The notes beneath the pieces are model-generated. The model did no database searches. It worked only from the letters and a program-made list of their open reading frames with translations, and was not told the origin of the DNA. From Corylus avellana (lineage: Eukaryota; Streptophyta; Magnoliopsida; Fagales; Betulaceae): DNA of 64,000 nt. Positions 34,958 through 48,400 of the stretch are shown here, piece by piece. A program made the position numbers and the translations under genes. Where the stretch lies: contig NC_081547.1 of assembly GCF_901000735.1 (NCBI RefSeq), positions 14,214,677 through 14,278,676 of the forward strand, read 5' to 3'. Numbering within the stretch: the stretch's first letter is position 1; each line of letters starts with the position of its first letter.

Positions 34958-36321
34958 ACATGGCTTCCCTCCTTGTAATTGTTGTTTCCTATTTTACCCT
35001 CAGCGGGCCGGTACAACTTGGGCTTGTGCCTTTTTTGATGGGTTTGCTTGATCCTAGGGGCCCATTGTGGTTTTGTGGTCGATCCATTACCCAACCGTGG
35101 TAAAATATATTTTTTTTTTCCTTTTATCCATTTTGTATAGCCAAACATAATAGATTCTTTTTTTTTTTCTTTTTTTTTTTCTGAATTTTTACTTCGTGTC
35201 AATCGAAAAGGAAAATTAACCCCTAATGTTACATTTTCCCCCAAATGGTTAACGTCAGTCCCAACTAAACGCACTGTTTTGCCACATCAGCATATTATTA
35301 TTTTTTTATTAATGTAATTTAAAAATTAAATCTAAAAAATTCCACCCCTAACCCTTAACCCCTAGGTAGCTAGCAGACAAGGTCTTCTTTGAATGTGTTG
35401 GTGATTGCACCTGCATCTCTGGATGACCTTGAGAAATGCCAACAACTTGAAATGAAGAGAATCATATTCCCCTTGAGAGAAGGGAGTGTACATGTAACTA
35501 TAGTGTGTTGGGTATGAAAAGTTTGGCCATATGGCTCGTGTACGCCTTTGATGGGCACTAGCTATAGGGAAAATTCATGTCTTTTTTGTGTCTTCTTAAA
35601 ATTAGTATGGCTTTTAAGATTCTCATTAAATCAATGGTAATTTTAAAAGCCACATCAATTTTCTAAAGAATTTTTTGAATTTCGAGGGGGTAAAACGCAT
35701 AAAAATTCAAAGGGGTTTTGTAAGGACCTAGAATAAAACGCTAACCACATCTGTGCTATTATCCTAAAATGACTAGTCAATTTAGACTTTCCTTAGAATA
35801 TATTATAAATCTTAGTTTCACTTAATAACTAGGCAATGTGGGACTTAACTCATAATTATCTTTATACACTATATACTCTATGTGTGATTCTTCTCATTTT
35901 CCCAATATGGGACCGGGGTGTTACAGGTTTGGTGAAATTTCTCATAATTGTTTTATGAGAAAGGCTCATGAATTTAGTAGTTAATCTAATCAATATTCTA
36001 GTATTTTTGAGATTTAGGTTTTTGAACACACACTCCATTTATCTAGAAAAAAAAAAAAAAAAATTACCCCCTCAAATCGCACCATATTTTTTAATTTTGC
36101 CTTTATGGTTTAAAAATTGACAATATTCATTATTCCCTATTAAGTTTCTAAAATTGTCAATGTAACCTATCTCTTAACAATTTCAATTTTCTTAGATAAA
36201 AAAGCCCACGTGCAACACATGGGGTCCCCCATTTTTTAAATTTTTTAATATATGTAGGGAAAATGAGGGCATTTTAAACTTTTCATCTCGTAAAAAGTCA
36301 CTTGCAATGCCCAACTCAACC
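34958..36321. other. Non-coding duplicated sequence upstream of LINE-2
   Basis: Matches 8960-10865 minus about 510 bp. No gene seen apart from the LTR insertion at 35719-35925. Confidence 0.6.
35719..35925 (+). mobile_element. Solo LTR/TRIM-like insertion, copy 2 orthologue
   Basis: Same element as 10231-10439, with TG..CA ends and the flanking GGTTT repeat retained. Confidence 0.75.
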
Positions 36322-36333
36322 AGGGCCCCCAAT

Positions 36334-39300
36334 ATATATATATATATATATATATATCAAATATATATATATATATATATTTGAGTAAACATATGCATGG
36401 TATTTATTGCAACATATGCATGGTATTTATTGCAAACGCTACAAAGCAGAAATTTCTGCTTGCAAAATATCACATATACATTCCGGTGGGTTATAGAGCC
36501 ACACTATATTCATAGTTTCATGCTTAGCCAAATTAGCTAGAATATGAGCCACCTTATTTCCTTCTCGACGTGTATAACGCATTTCCCAAACAGGAATAGA
36601 GCACAAAGTAAGTCGAATATCCTCTATCAGTTGGCCCCTTCCACTCTAATCAGCGTCGTCCGAGTTTATTGCGTCAATGAGATTCTTTGCATCGCCCTCC
36701 AGTTGAACCTGCCTTATCCCCATTTCAAGACAGAGTTGAGCGGCCATAAAAGAGGCTACGGCCTCTGTTGCAGGGGGATCAAGAAACCCATGACGAGTCT
36801 GACATTTCGAAGCCCACATTTGCCCCAGATGATCGCGAATAACTATCCCGATACCCACGCATCCCTTTCGTCTATCAACTTCGGCATCCCAATTTGCCTT
36901 GAACCAGCCATGGGGAGGGGTTGTCCATGTACAATCAGTGGATTGTTCAGCAGGTGTAAGGGTTATCTTCCTCCTGTCCAGCAGTGTTTGGAATACCTCC
37001 ATCGCCTGAGCTACTTGCTGAACAATGAGATTTGTGTTAAGGAAAGACCCACCATGGATGACTTCATTCCTTCGAAGCCAAATGCGTTGAGCTATACCCA
37101 CAAACTGGAAAAATTCCAATCTATCACACTTGCTAAACATTGCTTCAACCACCTGTAGAAATTCCGGTCCCTCAAACTAGCTCTTTTGAAATTTTGTGCA
37201 CCCCGCGCTCCATACTTCTCTTGCCGAGGGGCACTGCCATAAAATGTGGAAAACCGTTTCAGGCTCCCTCATACATATGGGGCAATTAGAATCCATGATT
37301 ACTTGATGAGAGCACAGATTGACTCTAGTAGGCAGGATATTGTGACAAGCACGCCAAAGGAAGTGTTTTTCAGCATTTGGGATATAAAGCCGCCAAATGT
37401 TGCGCCAGATGGTGCTATTTCGAACACGAGAAGACCCCTCTGCCTTGGTTGCCATATCACATTCTTTTTGTATATGGTATGCACTTCTCACCAAAAAAAC
37501 CCCATTAGCCATTCCCCTCCAAATATGGGCATCCTCTTGACCCGTAGCACTAACCGAAAGCAAATGTATAGTCATAATCTCCTCTCTTAAAAACAATTGT
37601 TCCAATAATGCAATCTTCCACCATTTCGTATCCCCATCAATAAGACTGCTCACAATTGAATTAGGGTTAAACACACTTGGAGGAGAAAGCACCTTGTAAG
37701 TAGTCGGAGAAGGGAGCCATTTGTCCTTCCAGATGCAGATTGTTTTCCCATTGCCAACTCTTCATAACAATCCTTCCCTAACAAGTTCACAAGAGCTCTA
37801 GATACTTCGCCAAACAAATGAGGGTTTCTTCCCACAAGAGGTTTCAAGAACCGAGCACTTCGGATAGTATTTGGCTTTCATAATCTTCGCAGTTAGACTA
37901 TCAGGAGTTTTCCACAACTGCCAAATTTGCTTGGCCAATAGAGCTTTGTTAAAGCTAACAAGATCAAGGAAACCCAAACCTCCACAAGCCTTGGAAAGAC
38001 TCATCTTGCTCTAACTCATTCAATGAATGTGTTTTTCCTTTTCTTTATGGCCCCAAAAAAAACGTATCATCAAGGAATTAATCTCCGTACACAGTGCCTT
38101 GGGGAGCATGAAAATACTCATACAATAAGTAGGTATAGCTTGAACCACCGCCTTCAGCAATATCTCTTTTCCGGCCTGTGAAAGGAATTTCAACTTCCAG
38201 TCTTATAGACGCTTCCACACTCTTTCCTTTATACTTTTAAAGGCTCTTGTTTGTGACCTTCCCACAAGAGTAGGTAACCCTAAATAGGTGTCATACTGTT
38301 GATTTATAGGTATACCTGCTAGCCTCTGTAGTTGTGCTTTGTCGTCACTGGATGTGTTCCTGCTAAAGAAAAGAGCCGTCTTATTGGCATTCATCTTCTG
38401 CCCCGACGCCCCTTCGTATAAATGTAAAATGGATGCCAAATGGTTCCATTGAGCCAGATTAGACCTGTAAAACAGCAAGCTATCATCTGCGAAGAAAAGA
38501 TGACTAATCTCCGGCCCTCCCTTCGACGTAGGGACCCCCGTCAAAGATCCGTCCCTATTTGAATGAGTGATCATTGCACTTAAAACTTCAGCACATAATA
38601 AGAAAAGGTAAGGTGATATAGGGTCGCATTGTCGGATACCCCTAGAAGGGGTGAAGAGGCCACAAGGAGACCCATTTACAAGAATCGAATACTTCACCGA
38701 TTTAACACACATCATTATGAGAGAAATCCATCGGTCATTGAATCCCATCCGTTTCATCACCGCCTCTAAAAAACCCCACTCTACCCTGTCATACGCTTTG
38801 CTCATATCAAACTTAACTGACATAAAAGCCTTTTTTACCCACATCCCCGTATGCATCGTATGGAGTGTTTCATAAGCCACTAGTACATTATCCGTAATGA
38901 GGCACCCCGAAATAAATGCACTTTGTGTAGGGGCTATGATATGGGGTATGATCTTTTTCAATCGATTAGATAGGACCTTAGAGATAAGTTTATACAACAC
39001 ATTACATAAACTTATAGGTCGAAATTCCGTGACACTAGTTGGGTTTTTAACTTTGGGGATAAGTGCTACATGAGTCAAATTAAAGTCTTGAGGCATCACA
39101 TCGGTATTAAGAATATTAAGAATAACACTACATACCTCTTCCCCCATGGTGGACCAATTGGTTTGAAAAAAAATGCATTCAGCCCGTCAGGTCCCGGGGC
39201 TTTAAGAGGTGCCATTTGGAATAAAGCTGCTTCAATTTCTTCCGCTGTAAAATTCCTTTGAAGATCCATGTTCATTCTGTCCGTCACCCAACATTCTATG

Positions 39301-39471
39301 GGTTGAAGGCACGGGTTCAGGTCACCCATCGGTCCCATTGTGAACAGAGTAGTAAAATAGTCCCACAAAAGCTCCCCCCACGTCAGTTAAGGTTTCCCAT
39401 CTCTGCCCCCTTTCATCCGTAATCATCACAATATGGTTTCGTTTCCGTTTTGCATTTGCGCATGCATGTTT
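36334..39471 (-). mobile_element. 5'-truncated L1-type LINE (LINE-2)
   Basis: A 12-bp target duplication AGGGCCCCCAAT lies at 36322-36333 and 39472-39483; the unfilled site in copy 1 is 10868-10878. The 5' end stops in the region between endonuclease and reverse transcriptase, the usual 5' truncation of LINEs. The 3' tail is a (TA)n tract (36331-36381) rather than poly(A). About 24 bp of ancestral sequence is missing next to the left target copy. Confidence 0.88.
36455..39468 (-). pseudogene. LINE-2 reverse transcriptase / zf-RVT / RNase H remnant
   Basis: Minus strand. The RT core at 38203-39147 keeps RPISLCNV, SKAYDRVEW and HLFFADDSLLF, but the RQGDP motif reads RQCDP. The upstream part (39096-39368) is in another frame. 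The zf-RVT region at 37177-38004 is split by frameshifts; TGG to TGA and TGG to TAG changes lie just before MSLSKACGGLGF. The RNase H part at 36646-37152 ends in a stop and continues in frame below it. Related to but clearly diverged from LINE-1. Non-functional. Confidence 0.85.
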
Positions 39472-39483
39472 AGGGCCCCCAAT

Positions 39484-40247
39484 TTAATAAGGCTCCTAAT
39501 TAATAAATATTAAAAAAAAATCGTAAAATGCAATTAAAGCCCTTATTACCGTCCATATCCTTTAATTAAGGCCATTAATCATGGTAAATAAGTAATTTCA
39601 AAAAGGCCCCCAATTAATGAATCCTAATAAAACAATTTTCATAAAAAAACAATTAATTACCTTTTTTTTTTTTTTTGGAGGAATTAATTAATTACCTAAT
39701 TGTGGTCAATATATATGCTTTAATTAAGGCCCCCTACTTATTTTTTTTTTAAAAAAAATGCATTAATATCATTTGATTATCTAACATTCCAAAATATATA
39801 AGGCTTAAAAAATTGATAACAATTAATTAGAGAATCAAACAATAATAAGGACATTATTACATAAAATCCAATCTTAAACGTTCCATTCTTGAAGGTTGTG
39901 GGTAAATTTTTTTTGGCCTTGTGAGAAGCATTGAGCAACAAAAATTTTGGACATTAATAAATTTTGCATCCCAAAAGGCAAAAAGAATGATTTTTAAATA
40001 AAAATATAATATTAATATTAAAATAAATATTATTTAATTAATATTTAAATATAAGAAAAATTATCCGCTTAAACTTTTCGCCCAAATTAAAACATATCAA
40101 GTCGGCCATGGGCGCATGTGGGCCTTCTTTCATTAGTCAAGATCAAAATTATTGGCGGATAGTTACATAAACAATTTCAAAAACTTAGAATAAGACAATA
40201 TCAAATTTTAAATAATGGACGCAAAATTAAAAAAGTAGTGCAAGTTC
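39484..40247. other. Non-coding duplicated sequence 3' of LINE-2
   Basis: Matches 10878-11072 joined to 17213-17685 of copy 1, giving the LINE-1 empty site at 39760-39774. No gene. Confidence 0.65.
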
Positions 40248-40250
40248 TAA

Positions 40251-40394
40251 GAGCATTCTTAGCAGCCTTATCAAATTTTTCTCACCAAAATAATTAAAAG
40301 TATTATTTTCTCTATTTTAACTACCAACTTTTTTTAAAGCAGGTTTAACTATCAACTTTCACTATTCCATTTAAATATTCTTTTTCAAATACTT

Positions 40395-40425
<31 letters not shown>

Positions 40426-40613
40426 ACTTTTTCAAAGAATAGGGAACGAGAGAAAAAATTTATATTATTGTTTATTCATCTGGTGAATGAATAGTACTCA
40501 CTGTCTTTAGTGAGTACCATTCACGCACCATTTTGTTTTGGTTAAAATGGTGAGTCTGAAAAGTGAATATTTAAACCACTTTTGCTAAATTATCTTACCA
40601 AAATAATCAAAAA
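40251..40613. mobile_element. Tourist-like MITE, copy 2, right end lost in gap
   Basis: Orthologue of 17689-18093, after TAA at 40248-40250. The right terminal repeat falls in the N run. Confidence 0.7.
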
Positions 40614-40713
40614 NNNNNNNNNNNNNNNNNNNNNNNNNNNNNNNNNNNNNNNNNNNNNNNNNNNNNNNNNNNNNNNNNNNNNNNNNNNNNNNNNNNNNNN
40701 NNNNNNNNNNNNN
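40614..40713. other. Assembly gap (100 N)
   Basis: Flanks align to copy 1 at about 18063 and 18795, so about 730 bp is missing. The missing stretch in copy 1 holds poly(A) runs, the end of a Tourist MITE and a strong hairpin (18407-18606), which would explain assembly failure. Confidence 0.95.
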
Positions 40714-41840
40714 ATTTGCAATGTTGGTATTGCATGTTTCAACCTCTTTTAATTTCACCAATTCCTTTAGAGTTTAGGGTTAAATCAAAAAGTAAACAGG
40801 TGAAATATTCCTTATACCTTGTAAAAATTGTAAATTTAAAAATTTACCCTTAATTAAAAATTTTAAAAAACAAATAAAATTAAAAAAAAAAAAAAAAATC
40901 CTAAAAGGTCCTGTCGTGCGTCAAATGTATAGTTATTTAAAAAAAATAAAATAAAAAAATAAAAACAAGTGTATTTTTGTCATTTTAGTATTCTCCAATA
41001 GGATTTAACAAAAAAATCTTAACAATTGGTGAAATTAAAAGGTGATGATGATTGGGAACCTGACATTTTAAATTTGCACAATTAGAGGTTATTATTACAA
41101 AACTTTTGAAAGTTTGAGGATAAGTGCTTATTTAATGTGCGTGTATAATATGTGGATGGTAATGGTGCAAATAATTAAGTTGGCAGTTTCTCTCAAAAGC
41201 AAGATATATTATAAAGTCCTGTCTTTGCGAGAAATAATATGTCATAAAGTGATTGTTAGCTAAGAAAATAATACTTGGTCGTGATTCTTTGGCAGGAGTG
41301 AATATATGCAATAAAAAAATAGCACAGTCAACATTAAGATTGGCGGCTCTCGATTGTAGTGCTCGGCGGCCGGCTCTCATGGTAGGAAAGGGATTCTTCT
41401 TCTGTGCTGTAAATTATTTTACGTACTAATTGTTCAGCATATATATTCTTTATTATTATTATTATTATTATTATTTAATGATTATATTCATAAATTAATG
41501 AATCATTTTTGAATATTTGACGAGTCTCGAATTGGGAATGAGAAATTCAAACTTAAAAAATAATTTATGACTTTAAAAAATAAAAACTATTATTCAGAAA
41601 TTAGAGAGATTTTTTTAGTCAAACCATTAATAGGCGCATTGGCATAATTTGCTACGCCCAGACTAATCAATGCAACCGTTAAACAAGTCGTGAATAAAAT
41701 ATAGCTATAAAAGATTTTTAATTGTATTTATGACGTTTAAACTTTAGCGCAACATGCCATATCTTTAGTAAGATTTTTTAAGTTTTTTTTTTTTTTTTAA
41801 GATTTTGGGGGGATTATTATGACTTTTTAATATGTCCTCA
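40714..41840. other. Non-coding upstream region of OSC2
   Basis: Matches 18795-20690 without the inverted-LTR insertion. The empty target CAACA is at 41329-41333. No gene. Confidence 0.6.
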
Positions 41841-42016
41841 AAATTATAGTGCTTGCGTATTAATTGGTCTCACATGAAGGGTAGTTGAGACTTAGACAAT
41901 AACACAATTAATGGTGTTAAACGTGTATAAATTATAGTGCTTGCGTATTAATTGGTCTCACCTGAAGGGTAGTTGAGACTTAGACAATAACACAATTAAT
42001 GGTGCGAAACGTGTAT
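41841..42016 (+). repeat. 88-bp tandem duplication in the OSC2 promoter
   Basis: Two adjacent 88-bp units (starts 41841 and 41929) begin AAATTATAGTGCTTGCG and differ at only a few positions. Copy 1 has a single unit at the matching place (about 20695-20775). The array ends about 70 bp upstream of the OSC2 ATG, so any cis-elements in it are doubled in copy 2 only. Confidence 0.85.
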
Positions 42017-42027
42017 ATATATATATA

Positions 42028-42035
42028 TATATAAA
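42028..42035 (+). promoter_or_regulatory. TATA box candidate of OSC2
   Basis: TATAAATA lies 59 bp upstream of the OSC2 ATG, at the end of a (TA)n run. It matches the plant TATA consensus better than the plain (TA)n in copy 1. Confidence 0.5.
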
Positions 42036-42086
42036 TAGATGTGCAGTATTATTTGTGTGTGATAGGAGTTTGCATGCAGAAGAAGA

Positions 42087-45000
42087 ATGTGGAGGCTGAA
42101 GATTGCGGAGGGTGGCAACAACCCTTTCCTGTTTAGCACGAACAACTTCGTGGGAAGGCAAGTATGGGAGTTTGACTCTAATGCCGGTACACCTGAAGAG
42201 CTAACCGAGGTTGAAGAGGCTCGTCAAATATTTTACGAGAACCGCCATAACAACAGGAACTGCAGCGATCTTCTATGGCGACTGCAGGTCTCCTTTCTGA
42301 TCACTCGCACTCTCTCACTCTCTCTTCTTTGTGTTTTGAACCTAAATTATTATGCACGTATGAGCTTGAAAACCAAAGTACTATTTCTGAATCATTTAAT
42401 TAAAAATCATAAATAATAATGGAGATTTTCTAAATGCTAAAGTATTGATCCACCTATTAAATTTATTTTACTTATAAGTTTAAACTTTTGGAATAAATGA
42501 TGATTTAACATGATATTAAAATAGGTCATAATTAATTCGAACTATGACTTCGTTAATTCACTCTGTTGGATCTCACTTGTGTTGGATCTCACTTATTAAA
42601 AAAGAGTATGGGCCTCTTTTGGGACAAGTGTAGACCCTTGTGCCACAATTCTCAAATACCTTTTTTTTTTTTAATTTATTTTTTTTAATTTTTTTTATGA
42701 AATAATGCAAAATCAGTCTATGTGTTACACTTATTTGTAATAAGCTCTTTATAGTATAAAAATGTTCTAAAAGCTAGCTCTCTAGATCTGTAATATACAA
42801 AAATAATAAATAGGTTTATGCACTCTACTTCGGTCTAATTTTTTAACGGAAAACGTTAAATGACATGTCAGTAGTACCAATCAGATTATGACACATGTTG
42901 TTAAGACATTTTTTGGTTTAACAGTTTTCGATTGGTGTGATTTGTATATTCTTTTCGTTCTTCGAGGTGTCCTTGATCTTCAATCTTTGTGTTCGCTCCT
43001 GCAAGATAATAACCAATTAAGAGAACTCCGAGGTGAAATGCCAGTTGGTCTCACTCTAATTCCTAAGTTAATTTTTTTGAGAAAAGTCTGCCCAATGTAC
43101 AATAATTGAGTCTAGGGTTTATACCTGGTATAGGGGCCTATTTATAGGTTAGGATTAAGCCTTCTACTTCGAATTGCCCTATAAGTGCTGAGAGTTGTGG
43201 CCCATTATTCTTCTAGTGGGCTTGTACTGATCTTGAGGCCCATGATGTATCATGTGGGTTAATAGAGTGGAATTATTTCCACCAGTTACCTCTCAATTCT
43301 CTTATCCGAGGAACTTGGATAATGAGAATTCAATCAAAGTCCCAAGATGATCTGAAGCTTGATCTCATCCAAGGCTCATGTCTCCCTTGGAGCACATCTT
43401 GGAGTCACTCAAACATTATTGATACAATTCAATGCACTGGTTTAATTCTCGAGAGGTATTTCTTCTTTAAATACCCCCCAACTCGCTTCTTTGGCCGAGG
43501 GATAAATCTGACCCTCCCTTTATGATGATGAGGTCATTTTTGTCAGCATAAAATCCGGCTTCAGTGTTTCACTTACACCCTTGAGCTCTTGCCCCATACG
43601 ATTCTAAAAGCACTAGCTGCAGCTTTCTTTTGATTTTCCCTAAGTTTAAAGAACAAAACTACTTTTTGCTTCCCTATCAAAATGTATTTCACAATACCTT
43701 CCCTTACATTTTCCTATACCATTAAAATATAATTTCTTTACAAAATACAAGTTCCCTACCTACTCTTACATTTTTTCACAAAATTTCAACACAATCCCCA
43801 ATGAAAGACAAAAAGATGAAAGATGAAAGAGGAAAGAAAAATATTTATATTAAAATAATGTATAAGAAACTACTTTTGGTTCCCTACACATTGGGAAACA
43901 TTGTAGCTACCAAAGGGCGTTGGTTAAATTTAGGGAAACTGATGTGGGTGAGTTTATGTGATTTTTTTGAAATTTTTCCTAAACATAGGAAAAATATTAG
44001 ATTATAGGATATCTGCTGCTAATGCTTGTCCAAAAGTGTATCATTTCAAAACTGGACCCCAATGTTTCTTTCTCTCTCTCTTCCTGCAACAAGACATTCA
44101 CATCATACATTTAAGATTCAGAGAAACATGATCAACGCCATGTACGGCTGTGGTCATGTATGTGATACTATCAAAAACTAGACCTCAGCTTAGAGCATTC
44201 ACAGCAGCTCCCCTATGTGTGGTTTCCTTCCCTAAGTTTAAGAAAAATGTCAAAAAAGGCACAAAAAGTCACCCACAGCAGACTTCTTATATCACCTCGA
44301 TCTCAACATTAGGATCGCTACAATGCAACCCAATGTATAGGGTTGCACTGTAGCGATCCTTGTGCTTATTGAAAGAGAAAAAAGAAAAAAGAAGAAGAAA
44401 AAACTCATAAAAAAGTAGAGAAATAAAGAATTAAAAAAATAAAGAAAGTAAACAAATGATATTTAATTAGTATCGGGAATGATAAATGAAAGCTATTGTA
44501 GAGTGAATGTAGATAGGGAAGTAAAAAGTAGTTTTGATCATTAAATTTAGAGAAAATGATAAGGAAGCTGCTAGGAATACTCTCACGCCTGGCCTGCAAG
44601 TGGATTATATATATATATATATAACTTGTTTTGTTTATTCTAATCGTTTTCATTTATCAACTTTTAAAATATTCTTAATTCATGGAAATATATATTAATT
44701 AAGTTAGTTAACGTGATACATAATGCATTAGTTTGAAAAAAATTAATTAGTTGTGGTGATTTGTTGGGAGATAAAGTGGTTATGGAATTTTTACCAAAAG
44801 TACATTAATATATATAGTTGAACATAGCTCTAGCCTCAAAGCCTAAGCTAATGGGCTAAGGTCCACTTAGGTATATTAAGCACTATTTTCTTTTATATTT
44901 TCTCAATGTGTGCGCTCATAACATGATTTTTAAAAATCCCTCAAAATTAAATAGGTTAAAGAACGTACTCTAGATGTACATTAATAAAAGACAGCATTCT

Positions 45001-48000
45001 TTTGGCTGATTCTTGACGACCTTGCATGTTTCTTAAACAAGATGTCATTAATTTTTGTTGTGATTTATAATATTGCAGTTTTTAAGAGAGAAAAATTTCA
45101 AACAAACGATTCCCCAAGTGAAGGTGAAGGACGGTGAGGAAATGTCGTATGAGACGGCCACAATCGCGATGAGGAGGGCCGTCAACATCTTTACAGCCTT
45201 GCAGGCCAGCGACGGCCATTGGCCTGCCGAAAATACTTGTGGAATATATGCACTTCCTCCCATGGTACCTATCTTCTTTTCATCTCCATTATTCATCATC
45301 AACATCTCTTCATTGAAACACACGTGCACAGGAAGAGAGAGTAAGGATTAATGGACGATGGAAACATTTTTTTACTTTTTTTTTACAGGATTTTTCATGC
45401 TTTTATTCAACTTGATTAATTACAATGCTGCTAACATGGGTATTTATATGTTAAAATTGATGTTTATAGCTTCCAATATTCTAATAATGCATATGAACAT
45501 CATATCTTCTAATATTCAATGCTTAATCCACTCATTTACATGATAATGTATAACTATGCATGCATGATAATGTAAAAAGGGAAAATTACACTTTACTTGC
45601 TTAAAGTTTCACCTGAATTGTAATTTAATTTCCAATGTTTAAAAATTTGCAATATACCCCAACAAAGTATCAAGAATTTGCAGTGTAGCCACTCCGTCAA
45701 CAATTTCCGACCAATTTGACGGAAAATTGCTCATGAGCAATGCACGTGAATTTTTTTTTTGTCTAAAATTTCCAAAATTGCCCCTATATATTTTTTAAAA
45801 TTTCAAAAATGCCCTCAATTCAATAAACCGAAAAAAAAAGAAAAAAAAAAGGGGTTGGCTATGGCCATCCCCACCCCAATCCTGCCATTTGGGGGTGTCT
45901 CTTTGGCCACTTGAGGATGGTCGAGGGTTTGGGGGTGGTTTCGACCATCCCCATTTGGCCTCTTGGGGGTGATCGGCCACTCCCCACAGGCCATGGGGGC
46001 GGCTCACCCAAATGGGCAATGGGGTGGCTACGGCCAACCCCAATTTACCGAATTGTGTTAAGACATAGATATGTAACATAAAATAGCAACTATTATAGAA
46101 CAATGTAAACATAAAATATAAATTGTATTTTCTTTGAAACCACGTATTTTATCTAAAAGAATTTGATAAAATACGAGAATCATGTTCTAACCCCAACCAC
46201 CAACTAAAACAAAAGATCATGCAAACACAGAATAATCATGCGCAACGAAAATTACTACATCAAAATCACAACACCAAAAGTTGGTGACGAAGTAGAAAAC
46301 CCTTTGAACCAATCAAAAGGAAAAACCACTCCAGGGCTGCCAAACCCTAGAAATCAATATACGAAGATTCCGATTACAGACAGTAGAAAATACTCACAAC
46401 CCCTTGTGAATCTCTAGACTCTATAAGAACAACACACTCAATTGCTTGTCTCCTAGCCGATTATATTCAGGGAGCGCATTTCCTTACCAATCCTTTGGTA
46501 GACTTTTTCATAGTTGTAGAACAAGCATAGTTGTAGATCAACATGAAACGACAATCAACACATCAAGAGAAAGGACATCCCGAAGCTTTCACCACTTCCT
46601 CTCTTGGAAGCCAACTCACAAGAACTAACTACTCGGAGGAAAATCTTTGAGACTATCAAGAAAAAATACCCAAAAATTCTAGCATGAACAGTAACATGAA
46701 AAAGACTTTATAGGAAAGAAATTTTACTCATCACGTCTTAACATGACTCATTTCGCATTAAGAAGTGATGAACAAAATATGCAGATCTGAGATTTGGAAA
46801 TATTCAAGCCTTAACAAGAAAGAAATCTTGTCATGACATGACGAGTAAAATTATCTCAGCCCCATCACGAGTTCGTCCTAATGAGAGAACATGTAGTTTA
46901 TTCTTTAGTCACGTCACATGTCCCATCTTGACAAGAAACTAGGGAGCTCATTCTTCAGTCACATCACGTACCTATCTTGACGAGGCATCTGATGAGAAAA
47001 CAGTGAGTACATCTCAAAGTGCCGTCACCTACCCTTCATGACTCACCATTTGACGAGAAAACAGTGAGCAGTCATTAAGGTGCCGTTACTAGCCTATCAT
47101 GACACTCAGCTAAACCCTAATAACTCTTTTAATACTCCCCCTTAAGTTGTAGCATATATATCACATAAATCTAGCTTGGAAGAAACAAGTAAACGAAAAA
47201 CACCTAAAAAAATAGACTCTAAGACTCTCCCTCAAAGTGGAACAGCTTGGAGCACACAATACAAAGATTGAATTAAATAACAAGAAAATTTGCTAAAAAC
47301 TTCAACGTTCGGTTGAAAACTCTTAGGAAATTGCAGTAAGTGGTCGGATCTCTCCGAAAAACACCAAGGTCAATAGGATCTCGCTGGAAAACAACAAGGA
47401 TTGGTCGAAACCCACCGCAAAACACCAAGGTTGGTCGGATCTCGCCGCAAAACACTAAAAGTNNNNNNNNNNNNNNNNNNNNNNNNNNNNNNNNNNNNNN
47501 NNNNNNNNNNNNNNNNNNNNNNNNNNNNNNNNNNNNNNNNNNNNNNNNNNNNNNNNNNNNNNTAACACTATTTTTACATAAAGGGATATATAGAGTAAGG
47601 GGAAACTTCACCTACACTCATGATATTTTATCACTTTTGTAATCAGATCTTCATTCTTTAAATCCTAATAGATGACGCAAAAATACCCAAAGTTGACCCA
47701 CGCCTAAGCCAGTGGGTTCCATGTTTTTTCTTTTTTAAAAATTAAATTATTTAATAAGGGTAATTTTTATTTTTAAAATTTATATATATATATATATATC
47801 ATGATCAAGTTATATATGCCCACGCCTTAACTTGAGACTTTTATGCCACTTCAATTGGACAGCCATTCTTTATGCTATCTACTTGGATTGAAGATCCAAA
47901 TGGGGATTACTTTAAGAAGCATCTTGCTAGGATACATGATATCTTATGGGTTGGAGAAGATGGATTGAAGTTGCAGGTTAGTAGATATTAGTCACAACTA

Positions 48001-48359
48001 TCATATAATCTTGAGAACTTGCAGTTTTTATTTATCCAAGTTTCTTAATTTTTTTTTTTAAAAAAAATATATCTTTCGCTTAATTTTCAATAACATTGGA
48101 GATGCTTCCAAATTATGCCTTTCAATTTATATTTAGCCTTGCACTATGACATTTCTATTTTTTTTTTTTTTCTTTTAAATTACTAGTTGTCTAGCCAATT
48201 TTCATGTCTCCTATTCACATGCAGGCTTGCGGTAGCCAGGTTTGGGATGCTAGCTTTACCATCCAAGCTTTGCTCGCTACTAATCTCAGTGATGAAATTG
48301 GACCTACCCTTATGAAAGCACACAACTTTCTAAAGAAATCCCAGGTTTTTCTCAAATAC

Positions 48360-48400
<41 letters not shown>

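Noticed and set aside
47463..47562. Loss of OSC2 exons 3-7 by deletion
   Set aside because: The missing stretch is exactly covered by an N gap, so absence of sequence is not evidence of deletion.
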